A stretch of 64,000 bases of DNA from Wenjunlia tyrosinilytica (GTDB taxonomy: Bacteria; Actinomycetota; Actinomycetes; Streptomycetales; Streptomycetaceae), in NCBI RefSeq assembly GCF_014646055.1, contig NZ_BMMS01000035.1, positions 18,533-82,532 of the forward strand, read 5' to 3'. The notes below the pieces were generated by a model. The model saw only the letters and a program-made list of their open reading frames with translations, had not been told where the DNA came from and did no database searches. A program made the position numbers and the translations under genes. Positions 34,978 to 43,839 of the stretch are shown piece after piece (within the stretch, counting starts at the first letter, position 1; every line of letters starts with the position of its first letter).

Positions 34978-36553
34978 TCAGCCGTGCGAGGCGGCGGTCT
35001 CCTCGCCCGGTGCTGCCTCTGTGCTGTTGCCCTCCGCGGTGCCCGGCGCCTCGGGCGCCGTGCCGGACGCGATGAGCTCCACGAGCTCGTCGCGTGTGAC
35101 CTCGGCCGAGGTCCCCTGCCAGACGAGCTCGCCCTGGCGCATCACATGGAAGCGGTCGCCGAGCGCGTAGAGCTCGTCGATGTCGTCCGAGACGACGAGT
35201 AGGGCCACCCCTGCCTCCGCGCGCTCACGCGGCAGGCGATGGATCTGGGCCTTCGTCCCGATGTCGACGCCCGCCGTCGGCTGGTCGATGACCAGCACCT
35301 CCGGCTCGCAGGCGAGGGCCTTGCCGAGCACGACCTTCTGCTGGTTTCCGCCACCGAGTGTCGCCGCGTGCGCGTCGATGTCGCCGGGTGAGATCTCGAA
35401 ATCCTCGACCAGCCGAGTGCTCAACCGGCGCACGGCGCCGCGCCGGACCACGCCGCCGCTGAAGCGCCATGAGGCACAGGTTCTCGGTCAGCGGGCTCGA
35501 CAGGCTCAGCCCCTGGTACTTGCGGTCCTCCGGGATCAGGGCGATCCCCCGGGAGATCGCGCCCCGGGGGCCGGAGAACCTCACCTCGCTCCCGCGTACC
35601 CGCAGCCGCCCTCCGGTGGGTTGCTCGACGCCGGTGAGCACCCGGCACAGCCGCGTCCGACCCGAGCCGACGAGTCCGGCCACGGCCACGATCTCCCCGG
35701 CCCGCAGGGCGATGCTGACGCCGCGCAGGCGGTCCCCGACGCTGACCGAGTCGGCCTCGAGGACGACCGGCCGGGTGTCGTCGGCCTGACCGACCGCCCG
35801 CTCATGGTCGATAACCTGCTGGAACTCCTCGCCGAGCATCAGGGCGGCCATGCGTCCGACGGTCAGCGACTTCGTGGGCTCCGAGGCGACGACCCTGCCG
35901 TTGCGCATCACGGTGAGCCAATCGGTCACTTCTCGCACCTCGTCCAGGAAGTGCGAGATGAACACCATTCCGACGCCGCGGTCGGCCAGTTGCCGGACCA
36001 CACGGAAAAGAGACAGGCGCTCGGCTTCGGAGAGCCGGGCGGTCGGCTCGTCCATGATCAGCACCTTGGCGTCCTCCGCCAGTGCCTTCACGATCTCGAT
36101 GCGCTGGCGGATCGCGGGACTGAGTCCGCTGACACTCGCCTCGACGCTCTCACCGATCTCGATGCCCACCTCCTCGACCAGCGCCTCGGCCTTCTTGCGG
36201 ATGGCGCGCCGGTTGTAGCCCCACAGTCCGGGCTCGCGTCCGAGCAGGAGGTTCTCCGCCACGGTCATCTCGGAGACGAGGCTGAACTCCTGGTGGATGA
36301 CGGCGATACCCTCCGACCGCGACTGCCGGGGGTTTCTCAAGGCCGCGGGCCTGCCGTCGATCCTTGTCCCGCCACCGTGGTCCGGGTAGAGGCCGGCCAG
36401 GGTCTTCACCAGCGTCGACTTCCCGGCTCCGTTCTGCCCGATGAGCCCATGGACCTGGCCCGCCCGCACCTGGAGGTCGACGTGGTCGAGTACCACGGCC
36501 GGACCGAACTGCTTGGTCACGCCCGAGAGCTGGAGCCTGACGTCAGTGGGCAT
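34978..36553 (-). pseudogene. Ribose-type ABC transporter ATPase, frameshifted
   Basis: A double-ATPase sugar importer protein (RbsA/MglA class). The first ATPase has GQNGAGKST, the signature SGLSPAIRQR (usual LSVAxxQ) and LIMDEPTARLS. The second starts GEIVAVAGLVGSGRTRL. After ENLCLMALQR (near 35455-35465) the frame breaks: the rest, from VVRRGAVRRLSTRLVE through GGGNQQKVVLGKAL and LVIDQPTAGVDIG to the stop at 34978, lies one frame over. The break is in a run of CGGCGGCG, so a one-base indel or a sequencing error is possible. ATG 36553 follows AGAGGA. With the truncated binding protein upstream and no permease gene, the system looks dead. Confidence 0.8.
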
Positions 36554-36650
36554 CAACAATCATTCCTCTGTCTGCGATCACGAGCCGAACCTCGGTGCCC
36601 GCGAATCGCGCGCCGCACTCGGGGCTCGTTTGCGTTGGTCCGAGCGGTGC

Positions 36651-36692
36651 CGGTCCGCCAGGTGCCGGGTTCCGGGGCGACCTGGCGGACCG
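36651..36692 (-). terminator. Intercistronic hairpin between binding-protein remnant and ATPase
   Basis: CGGTCCGCCAGGT (36651-36663) and ACCTGGCGGACCG (36680-36692) form a perfect 13-bp stem with a 16-nt loop. Such hairpins usually stabilise the upstream binding-protein message or partly terminate before the ATPase gene. Confidence 0.7.
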
Positions 36693-36753
36693 GTGTCCTG
36701 GTGTGCCAGTGGGCCGTGCCGCCCGCCGCCGAGCGGGCGGCGGGCGCGGGGGA

Positions 36754-37060
36754 TCAGCCGCTCCACTCCGCCGGGTGCTGGTCCACGTTCTCCTTGGTGA
36801 TCAGCGGGAGCGGGATCAGGGCATTGGGCCGCGGTACCGACTGCTTGTGCCCGGTCAGCCAGTCGTGTGCGTACTTGGCCGCCAACCTGCCCTCGAGGAT
36901 GGGGCTCTGGTTCACGGTGCCGTACAGGGCGCCGGACTTGATGGCCGCCTCGACCTGCCTGGAGTAGTCACCGGCGATGAAGCGGACGTCCGTGCGCCCG
37001 ATCTTCTTCGCGTAGTTAGCGCCGACGTACATCTCCGGGCCCTCGGCGACGATGGCGCCA
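36754..37060 (-). pseudogene. C-terminal remnant of a sugar ABC binding protein
   Basis: Only the last ~100 residues remain of a type I periplasmic sugar-binding protein. The fragment reads from GAIVAEGPEMYVGANYAKK through FIAGDYSRQVEAAIKSGALY, GTVNQSPILEGRLAAKYA and a normal end (LITKENVDQHPAEWSG). Upstream of about 37060 the sequence turns directly into the 5' region of the PTS gene on the other strand, so the first two thirds of the gene, including the signal peptide and promoter, are gone. The hairpin and ATPase gene follow in the usual order. Confidence 0.75.
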
Positions 37061-37163
37061 GGTGCCCCAGCGTTTCGGCTCGGCTTCTGGTAGGTCACTG
37101 CCCGGAACGGGATCGTCACACATCGCTGAACCGCCGCTGTCGCTGCACACATTCGAGGTCTCC

Positions 37164-38393
37164 ATGAACGCAAGCGCACCCACCCCCACGGGGAGCCGTC
37201 CCGGGATGGCCGGGCTGCAACGGCTCGGCCGCAGCCTGATGCTGCCGATCGCCGTGCTGCCCGCCGCGGGACTGCTGCTGCGGCTCGGGCAGAGCGACGT
37301 CCTCGGCCGGTTCACCCCGCTCAAGGAGACGGCGGGTGTCATCTCGGCCGCGGGCGGCGCCCTGTTCACCCATCTGCCCCTCATCTTCGCGGTGGGCATC
37401 GCCATCGGCTTCGCCAGGAAGGCGGACGGCTCAACGGCACTCGCGGCGGTGGTCGGCTACCTTGTCCTGGACGGGGTGTTCACCGCGATGTCGCCGATCG
37501 TCCTGGAGGGCAAGAAGGACCCCGCGGGCGCGCAGGCGCTCGTCAACTTCGGCGTGCTCGGCGGCATCGTCATAGGGCTGCTCACCGCGGTCCTGTGGCA
37601 GCGCTTCTACCGCACCAGACTCCCGCCCTACCTGGGCTTCTTCAGCGGACGCCGCCTCGTGCCCATCATCACCGCCGTGGCCGCGCTGATCGTCGGTGTC
37701 CTCATGAGCTTCGCGTATCCGCTGTTCAACAGCGGGCTCACTGCCGTGGGCCGGGCCGTGGCCGAGAACAGCGTCATCGGTGGCGGTGTCTACGGCACGG
37801 CCAACCGGTTGCTCATCCCGGTCGGCCTGCACCACATCCACAACTCCTTCGTGTGGTTCATCCTCGGCGACTACAACGGCGTCCACGGAGACCTCAACCG
37901 CTTCTTCGCCGGGGATCCGCACGCCGGCATCTTCATGACCGGCTTCTTCCCCATCATGATGTTCGCCCTCCCCGCGGCGGCTCTCGCGATCTGGCACGAG
38001 GCACGCCCGCAGAAGCGCAAGGTCGTCGGCGGCCTGATGCTGTCGGCGGCACTCACCAGCTTTGTCACCGGCATCACCGAACCGCTGGAATTCGCGTTCA
38101 TGTTCGTCGCGTGGCCGCTCTACCTCATCCACGCCGTCCTCACCGGAACGTCGCTGGCACTGGTGAACGCGCTGGGCATCCATGACGGCTTCACCTTCTC
38201 CGCCAGCGCCATCGACTACGTCATCAACTTCGGCAAGGCCACCACACCGCTCCTGCTCATCCCCATCGGGCTCGGCTACGCGGTCGTCTACTACGTCGTC
38301 TTGCGATTCGTCATCCGCCTGTGGAACCTGCGCACTCCCGGCCGCGAGGACGACTCGGGGGACGCGACGCAGGACGAACCACCGTCCAAGTAG
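37164..38393 (+). CDS. PTS transporter EIIC, N-acetylglucosamine/glucose family
   Basis: A 409-aa membrane EIIC protein. It starts LQRLGRSLMLPIAVLPAAG, the conserved first segment of the Glc/GlcNAc family, and later has the sugar-site region VGLHHIHNSFVWF and VTGITEPLEFAFMFVAWPLY. There is no EIIB or EIIA domain, as in Streptomyces NagE-type systems, where EIIB is a separate gene; none is seen here. ATG 37164 follows GAGG. The upstream region touches the deleted binding-protein gene, and I see no clear DasR-type operator (TGGTCTAGACCA-like), so its normal control region may be lost. Confidence 0.88.
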   Translation: MNASAPTPTGSRPGMAGLQRLGRSLMLPIAVLPAAGLLLRLGQSDVLGRFTPLKETAGVISAAGGALFTHLPLIFAVGIAIGFARKADGSTALAAVVGYLVLDGVFTAMSPIVLEGKKDPAGAQALVNFGVLGGIVIGLLTAVLWQRFYRTRLPPYLGFFSGRRLVPIITAVAALIVGVLMSFAYPLFNSGLTAVGRAVAENSVIGGGVYGTANRLLIPVGLHHIHNSFVWFILGDYNGVHGDLNRFFAGDPHAGIFMTGFFPIMMFALPAAALAIWHEARPQKRKVVGGLMLSAALTSFVTGITEPLEFAFMFVAWPLYLIHAVLTGTSLALVNALGIHDGFTFSASAIDYVINFGKATTPLLLIPIGLGYAVVYYVVLRFVIRLWNLRTPGREDDSGDATQDEPPSK

Positions 38394-38435
38394 CCGTCGG
38401 CATCACTGCCGTCGGCGGATATGAAAGGCATTCAG

Positions 38436-39029
38436 ATGTACCAGGTTCCCACGGCGTACGCGTCGACTGCTGACGTCCTTTTCGAGTCCCGCGGTGCCGA
38501 CCCCGCTCCCCGGCTGGTGCACAGCCCGCGGCCGAGGAGGAGGCCGCCGCGCGAGGTGAACGGCCTGAGCACGCGCGAGCTGCCGCTCTGGCAGGTGGAT
38601 GTGCCCATGCACAACGCACTGGACATCGGACGATCCGGCTCGCATGTCTTCGTCGGACCGGCCGCCGACTCCTACGAGGCCATAGCGGCCGCCCGCGCCG
38701 CCGTCGTGGGCAGCGGTGCGGGCAGCGGACCGGACAGCGCCGCGGACCGGTCGGAAGAGGGCTGGAGTTCGGCCGGCCTCAGGCTGGACTGGACCCTGGA
38801 CTGGCGCAACGCCCGCGCCGACGTGTGGGCCGATTCCTTCGAGCGCACGCGCAGAGAACTGCACTGCACCGATGCCGGCTCTGATCGCGGATTCGACCAC
38901 GGAGCTGAGCTCCGCGGGACGGAACCTCGCAGGTTTTCCCGGACGGGCAGTGACTCACCGGAGGTGCGACCGGTAGCTTACGTCAACTGGCGAGCGCAGC
39001 CGATGAGCCCACATCCGGAAGGCCTGTAG
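38436..39029 (+). CDS. Hypothetical protein, unknown
   Basis: A 197-aa frame with high third-position GC. I recognise no domain. The N-terminus (MYQVPTAYASTADVLFESRG) is followed by a basic Pro/Arg-rich segment, then an Ala/Ser/Gly-rich middle and an acidic-aromatic stretch (LRLDWTLDWRNARADVWADS). The last 50 residues look low in structure and may be read through from a shifted frame. ATG 38436 has AAAGG 6 nt upstream; ATG 38421 is possible. It ends 5 nt before the next gene. Confidence 0.45.
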   Translation: MYQVPTAYASTADVLFESRGADPAPRLVHSPRPRRRPPREVNGLSTRELPLWQVDVPMHNALDIGRSGSHVFVGPAADSYEAIAAARAAVVGSGAGSGPDSAADRSEEGWSSAGLRLDWTLDWRNARADVWADSFERTRRELHCTDAGSDRGFDHGAELRGTEPRRFSRTGSDSPEVRPVAYVNWRAQPMSPHPEGL

Positions 39030-39034
39030 AGAAC

Positions 39035-39985
39035 ATGCCCCTCTTCTCGCGTCACCGAGGCATCCGCCCCCGCCTGGCTCCCGAGCTCGACGACACCGCC
39101 CTCGGACGTGTCCTGGGGCAAGTGGAACCCCTGTGGAGCCTTGGGCAGCTGGAGACCGTGGTCGACCTGCTCGACGACGTGGTCCGGGACACCGGCCAGA
39201 ACTGGGACCGCAAGGGCCACCGTCTGAAGGTGCTCGCCGAGTCCGTCGGGCGGATAGTGCCGGGGTACTGGAGGCGGCACCACCCCGGTGCCCAGGCGGC
39301 GCTCCTTCTCCACGCCTGGTCGGACGTCGTCCACGCACGGTCGCAGGGCTCGCCCTGCGACCTGAGCGAGACCCGGAAAACCTGCCTGCGCGCGGCCGAG
39401 CTCGTTCCCGATGACCCCAATCCCTGGACGGTACTGCTCGCCGCGCTGCGGCTGGAGCGGCGCCCCAACCAGGAAATGGCGGAGGTCTGGCGAGAGATCA
39501 AGGCTCGGGACACCTGGAACCGGGAGGCGCACCTCCAGGCTCTCGGCTACCTGTCGCCGCAGGAGTGCGGATCCACCGGCTTGATGATGGACCTGGTCGA
39601 CGGAGTCCGCGCCGAGATGCCCGCCGACGCCCCCACCGCCGGGCTGGAGGTGACGGCGATCGTCCGCGGCTACCAGCGCACGCTCACCTCGGGCGGCCTG
39701 GCCGCGGTCACCATCAGCGAACACTGGTCCCGGCCGGACGCGGCCCAGGCACTGGGCGTGGCGGCGACGCACTGGACGACTCCCGGCTTCCTCACCCACG
39801 CGGCGGCCGTGGCCGACCTCAATGTGCTGGCGTACGCACTGGTCAAGGCCGCCAGGACGGAAGAGGCCGGCCGGGCACTGCACGCCACACAAGGCATTGC
39901 CACGCCCTGGCCTTGGAACGCGGACGGGGACCCACTGGAACAGTTCACGTACTGGCGCAGCGGCCTTCACCCCGACCGCCGTTGA
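39035..39985 (+). CDS. Hypothetical helical protein
   Basis: A 316-aa soluble protein with good codon bias and no known domain. It is mostly helical, with repeated Leu/Ala/Trp patterns reminiscent of TPR or DUF4034-like folds: WSLGQLETVVDLLDDVVRD, TCLRAAELVPDDPNPWTVLL, NREAHLQALGYLSPQE. No signal peptide or membrane segment. It follows the preceding unknown gene by 5 nt and is probably co-transcribed with it. Confidence 0.7.
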   Translation: MPLFSRHRGIRPRLAPELDDTALGRVLGQVEPLWSLGQLETVVDLLDDVVRDTGQNWDRKGHRLKVLAESVGRIVPGYWRRHHPGAQAALLLHAWSDVVHARSQGSPCDLSETRKTCLRAAELVPDDPNPWTVLLAALRLERRPNQEMAEVWREIKARDTWNREAHLQALGYLSPQECGSTGLMMDLVDGVRAEMPADAPTAGLEVTAIVRGYQRTLTSGGLAAVTISEHWSRPDAAQALGVAATHWTTPGFLTHAAAVADLNVLAYALVKAARTEEAGRALHATQGIATPWPWNADGDPLEQFTYWRSGLHPDRR

Positions 39986-40252
39986 CCCACTCCGGGCTCC
40001 AGCGGCTCCAGTGGCTCCGCTGACCGGCTGACCGGCTCGCCCCGCTACCCCAGAGGCACGGCGGCCCGACGCGGAAGCAATGAACTGCGGACGGAACTGA
40101 TCCCGGGCGCCCGGGGCCCCGGAAACCACCGCGCTTCTTAGCGGGATGTTAGATCTCGCCGCGTCGCGTTGCCGCCGCAATGGCACGAGGGCACGCTCCT
40201 GCACATCTTCAGCACCCGGCACGCCAGTGCCCCGTCCGATCAGGAGCCGCTG

Positions 40253-41650
40253 ATGCCGTCCACCGCTGTCCCCGTTCCGCCGGGACCCCGGAATCGTCCC
40301 GCACCCCAGGGCCCTCCCGCGCCGCAGAGCCGCCGCCTCGCCCTTGTCGGCGGCTCCCTGGGCAACCTCGTCGAGTGGTACGACTGGTTCGTCTACGCCA
40401 GCTTCGCGATCTACTTCGCGGACTCGTTCTTCCCCGACAGCGACCCCACCACCCGGCTGATGAACACCGCGGGCATCTTCGCGGTCGGCTTCCTGATGCG
40501 CCCGGTCGGCGGCTGGGTGCTCGGCCGGGCCGCGGACCGGCACGGCCGCAAGAGCGCGCTGACCCTCACCGTCACCATGATGTCGGTGGCCGCCCTGCTG
40601 ATCGCGACCGCGCCGACGTACGAGCAGGCCGGATACTTCGGCGCTCTCATCCTGCTGCTGGGCCGCTTGCTCCAGGGACTGAGCATCGGCGGTGAGTACG
40701 CGGCCAGCGCCACCTATCTGACGGAGGCGTCCGCGCGCGGCCGACGCGGTCTCGGCTCGTCCTTCCAGTACGTGTCCATGACGCTCGGCCAACTGCTCGG
40801 GCTGGGCATTCTCATCACCCTGCAGCACACCCTGAGCGAAGCCCAGCTGCACTCCTGGGGCTGGCGGATCCCGTTCGTGGTCGGGTCGGTCTTCGCCCTC
40901 GTGGTCTTCTGGCTGCGCCGCCGCCTCCAGGAGACCGACGCCTTCGCGGAGGAGTCCGCCGGGGAGACGGGCGCGCAAGAGCGCGGCTCGCTCGGCGCAC
41001 TGTGGCAGTACCGGCGGCAGGCGGGCCTGGTGATGGCGCTGACCCTCGGTGGCACGGTCGCGTACTACACCTACACGACGTATCTGACCAAGTACCTCAT
41101 CGGCAGCGCGGGCATGGCCAAGAACACCGCCACGCTGGTCAGCTTCACCGCGCTGTCGGTCTTCACCCTGCTGCAGCCGCTCGCCGGGGCGCTGTCGGAC
41201 CGGATCGGACGGCGTCCGCTCCTGATCGCCTTCGCCGTGGGATGCACCGTCGGCACCTATCCGATCATGACCGCCCTCGGTTCCGCGTCGTCGTACTGGT
41301 CCGCGCTCGGCCTCTCGCTGATCGCCCTGGTCCTCGTCACCGGCTACACCTCGATCAACGCGGCAGTGAAGGCGGAGCTGTTCCCCACCCATGTGCGCGC
41401 GCTCGGCGTGGCGCTGCCCTATGCGCTGGCGAACGCCCTGTTCGGCGGCACGGCGGAGTATGTCGCGCTGTGGTTCAAGGACGCCGGCCATGAGTCGTTG
41501 TTCTTCTGGTACGTGTCCGGGTGCGCGCTGGTCTCCCTGGTCACCTATGTCCTGATGCCGGACACCCGCGACGCCGCCCTCAGCCGCGCAGAGGAGGACG
41601 AGTCCGCGTCCGCGCCGGCTCCGGTACCACAGGAGGTCACGGCCGGCTGA
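40253..41650 (+). CDS. MFS transporter, metabolite:H+ symporter (MHS) family
   Basis: A 465-aa permease with 12 predicted helices. The MHS start (GGSLGNLVEWYDWFVYASFA), the loop 2-3 motif GRAADRHGRKSAL and the second copy GALSDRIGRRPLL are clear. Family members such as KgtP and ShiA carry alpha-ketoglutarate, shikimate or similar acids. ATG 40253 follows AGGAG at 6 nt. The two-component genes begin 43 nt downstream and may control or be controlled with it, as citrate/tricarboxylate permeases are by TctDE-type systems. Confidence 0.9.
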   Translation: MPSTAVPVPPGPRNRPAPQGPPAPQSRRLALVGGSLGNLVEWYDWFVYASFAIYFADSFFPDSDPTTRLMNTAGIFAVGFLMRPVGGWVLGRAADRHGRKSALTLTVTMMSVAALLIATAPTYEQAGYFGALILLLGRLLQGLSIGGEYAASATYLTEASARGRRGLGSSFQYVSMTLGQLLGLGILITLQHTLSEAQLHSWGWRIPFVVGSVFALVVFWLRRRLQETDAFAEESAGETGAQERGSLGALWQYRRQAGLVMALTLGGTVAYYTYTTYLTKYLIGSAGMAKNTATLVSFTALSVFTLLQPLAGALSDRIGRRPLLIAFAVGCTVGTYPIMTALGSASSYWSALGLSLIALVLVTGYTSINAAVKAELFPTHVRALGVALPYALANALFGGTAEYVALWFKDAGHESLFFWYVSGCALVSLVTYVLMPDTRDAALSRAEEDESASAPAPVPQEVTAG

Positions 41651-41693
41651 CCATCGGCGCCGGGTCCGCCATCATGTGACGGGAGGAGGCCCC

Positions 41694-42359
41694 ATGCACG
41701 CGCTTCTCGTCGAGGACGACGACCGGCTGGCCCACGCGCTCGGCACCGCGCTCGCCCTGCGGGGGCACACCGTGCGCAGGGTGAGCCGGGCAGTGGAGGC
41801 ACTCAGGCTCACGCGGGAGGCCGAGTTCGTACTGCTCGACCTCGGTCTTCCGGACCTGGACGGCCTCGAGCTGCTGCGGCGGCTGAGGACCGTCTGCGCC
41901 GTGCCGCTCATCGTGGTGACCGCCCGGTGCGAGGAGCGGGACATCGTGCAGGGGCTGCGGGCGGGCGCCGACGACTACGTCGTCAAACCCTTCCGGATGT
42001 CCGAGCTGATGGCCCGGATCGACGCCGTGCGGCGCCGGACCGGGGGGAACGCAGACCCCCGCCCCACCGCGGGACCGGTACGCGTTACCGACGTCGAGAT
42101 CGATCCGGCCCGCCGCACGGTGACGGTCGGCGGTAGCGAGGTGCGTCTGACCCGGCGTGAGTTCGATGTGCTCGCGTTCCTCGCCGCCCGGCCGGGTGAG
42201 GTGCACTCCAGGGAGGAGATCCTGGACCGTATCTGGGGGGACGCGTTCCTCGGCACCTCGCGCTCGCTCGATGTGCATGTGGCCGGGATCCGGGCCAAGA
42301 CGGGCCGGCCGGACCTGGTGCGCACGGTTCACGGCTTCGGCTACCGGCTCGGTGCGTGA
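41694..42359 (+). CDS. OmpR-family response regulator
   Basis: A 221-aa regulator. The receiver domain (1-115) has acidic pocket LLVEDDDR, phospho-acceptor in LLDLGLPDLDG, Thr in VVTAR and Lys in DDYVVKPF. A winged-helix domain (about 125-220) has LTRREFDVLAFLAARPGEVHS and the terminal HGFGYRLG. ATG 41694 follows a strong GGGAGGAGG. The stop overlaps the kinase start (GTGATG). Confidence 0.95.
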   Translation: MHALLVEDDDRLAHALGTALALRGHTVRRVSRAVEALRLTREAEFVLLDLGLPDLDGLELLRRLRTVCAVPLIVVTARCEERDIVQGLRAGADDYVVKPFRMSELMARIDAVRRRTGGNADPRPTAGPVRVTDVEIDPARRTVTVGGSEVRLTRREFDVLAFLAARPGEVHSREEILDRIWGDAFLGTSRSLDVHVAGIRAKTGRPDLVRTVHGFGYRLGA

Positions 42360-43732
42360 TGGGCCGCAGGCTGCTGGCCGTGCTGATGGCGCTCATGGGC
42401 GTGGCGTCGATCGCCCTGTCCTTGCCGCTGGCCGGCGCCTACGCCCACAGCCGCACCGAGCATCTGCTGCTCCAGCGGCGCGCCGAGGCGGTCCGCTTCG
42501 GGGACATAGCGGACCGCGTGGTCACCGGGGTGGACCTGGCTGAGCTGACCACCGAGATCGATCGCTACGCACAGCTCTACGGCTCGGGCGTCCAGATCCT
42601 GGACGCCCAGGGGCGGCCGGTCGCCGTCGCGGGGCCGCGCACCGCGCTGTCCGGTCAGGACGCGGAACAGGCAAGGGAGCGCGCCCTGACCGGCCGCTCG
42701 ACGGGGAAGCTGCCGACGATCCGCCCCTGGGGTCCGCGGCAGGTCGTGCTGGCCGAGCCGGTCGGCCAGGACGAGCAGCTGAAGGGCGCCGTGCTCCTGG
42801 CCGTACCCACGGGCGCGGCACGGCACGACATCACGGTGCGCTGGATTCTGATCGGCGTCGGCGCACTGGCCGCGTTCGCGGCGGCGGCGCTGGTCGCGGT
42901 GTGGGTAACCCGATGGCTGCTGCGGCCGGTGCGAGCGCTGGACCGCGCGGTCGTGGGGTTCGGGACCGGAAGCCTGGAGGACCGGGCCGTGGTGGGCGGT
43001 GGCCCTCCCGAGCTGCGCCGTCTCGAGGAGCGCTTCAACGAGATGGCCGAGGCGGTCTCGGTGTCCATCCGCCGCCAGCGCGACTTCGTGGCCGATGCCT
43101 CCCACCAGTTGCGCAATCCGCTCGCCACTCTCGTCCTGCAGCTGGAGAACGTGGAGCCCCATCTCGTTCCGGCGGGCCGCGGCGAACTCGCCCGCGCGGT
43201 CGACGAGACCGAGCGGCTCGGCGGCCTGCTCGACGGTCTACTGGCCCTGGCCAGGGTGGAGTCCGCGGTCCAGGAGCTGACCGAGCTGGACGTTTCCCGC
43301 GCCGCCCGGGACCGGGCGGCCGTGTGGGGCGCCGTCCTGTGCGCCGCCGGAGTCGAACTGGTCGCGACCGTCTCGGGCGGGGTCCGGGCACGGGCGCTGC
43401 CGGGCGCGGTGGACCGGGTACTGGACGCGCTCCTGGACAACGCCTCCAAGTTCGTCCCTTCCGGCGGCCGGGTGGAGATCGTGGTCACCTCGCAGGAGGG
43501 GCAGGCCGTCGTACGCGTCAGCGACGACGGCCCGGGAGCGCCCGCCGAGCAGGTGCCCGCGCTGACCCGGCGCTTCGCCCGCGGTGCCGAGCACCAGAAC
43601 CTTCCCGGCAGTGGCTTGGGGCTGGCCATCGCCGAGGAGATCGCCCGGGTCAGCGGCGGCCGGCTGGCCGTGGCCTGCCGTGCGCCGCACGGACTGAGCG
43701 TGGAACTGATCCTGCCGGGCATTCCTTCCTGA
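42359..43732 (+). CDS. Sensor histidine kinase
   Basis: A 457-aa kinase paired with the preceding regulator. It has an N-terminal membrane segment (MALMGVASIALSLPLAG), a ~135-residue extracytoplasmic sensor loop, a second membrane segment (ILIGVGALAAFAAAALVAVW), a HAMP domain, and a HisKA domain with the phospho-acceptor His in DASHQLRNPL. The ATPase domain has N box LDALLDNASKF, G1 SDDGPGAP and G2 GSGLGLAIAEE. The start codon (ATG 42359, or GTG 42356) overlaps the regulator stop. The nearby secreted TAXI protein could present a ligand to the sensor loop. Confidence 0.93.
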   Translation: MGRRLLAVLMALMGVASIALSLPLAGAYAHSRTEHLLLQRRAEAVRFGDIADRVVTGVDLAELTTEIDRYAQLYGSGVQILDAQGRPVAVAGPRTALSGQDAEQARERALTGRSTGKLPTIRPWGPRQVVLAEPVGQDEQLKGAVLLAVPTGAARHDITVRWILIGVGALAAFAAAALVAVWVTRWLLRPVRALDRAVVGFGTGSLEDRAVVGGGPPELRRLEERFNEMAEAVSVSIRRQRDFVADASHQLRNPLATLVLQLENVEPHLVPAGRGELARAVDETERLGGLLDGLLALARVESAVQELTELDVSRAARDRAAVWGAVLCAAGVELVATVSGGVRARALPGAVDRVLDALLDNASKFVPSGGRVEIVVTSQEGQAVVRVSDDGPGAPAEQVPALTRRFARGAEHQNLPGSGLGLAIAEEIARVSGGRLAVACRAPHGLSVELILPGIPS

Positions 43733-43839
43733 CGCCGACCGCCGCCCCGTCGTCAGCCGTGAGCCGGTCTTCGGCGGCGGGCCGGGCCGTCGGCGGTGAA
43801 TCGGTCGTCATCGGTGGACCGGTCGCCCCCCGCAGTCCC

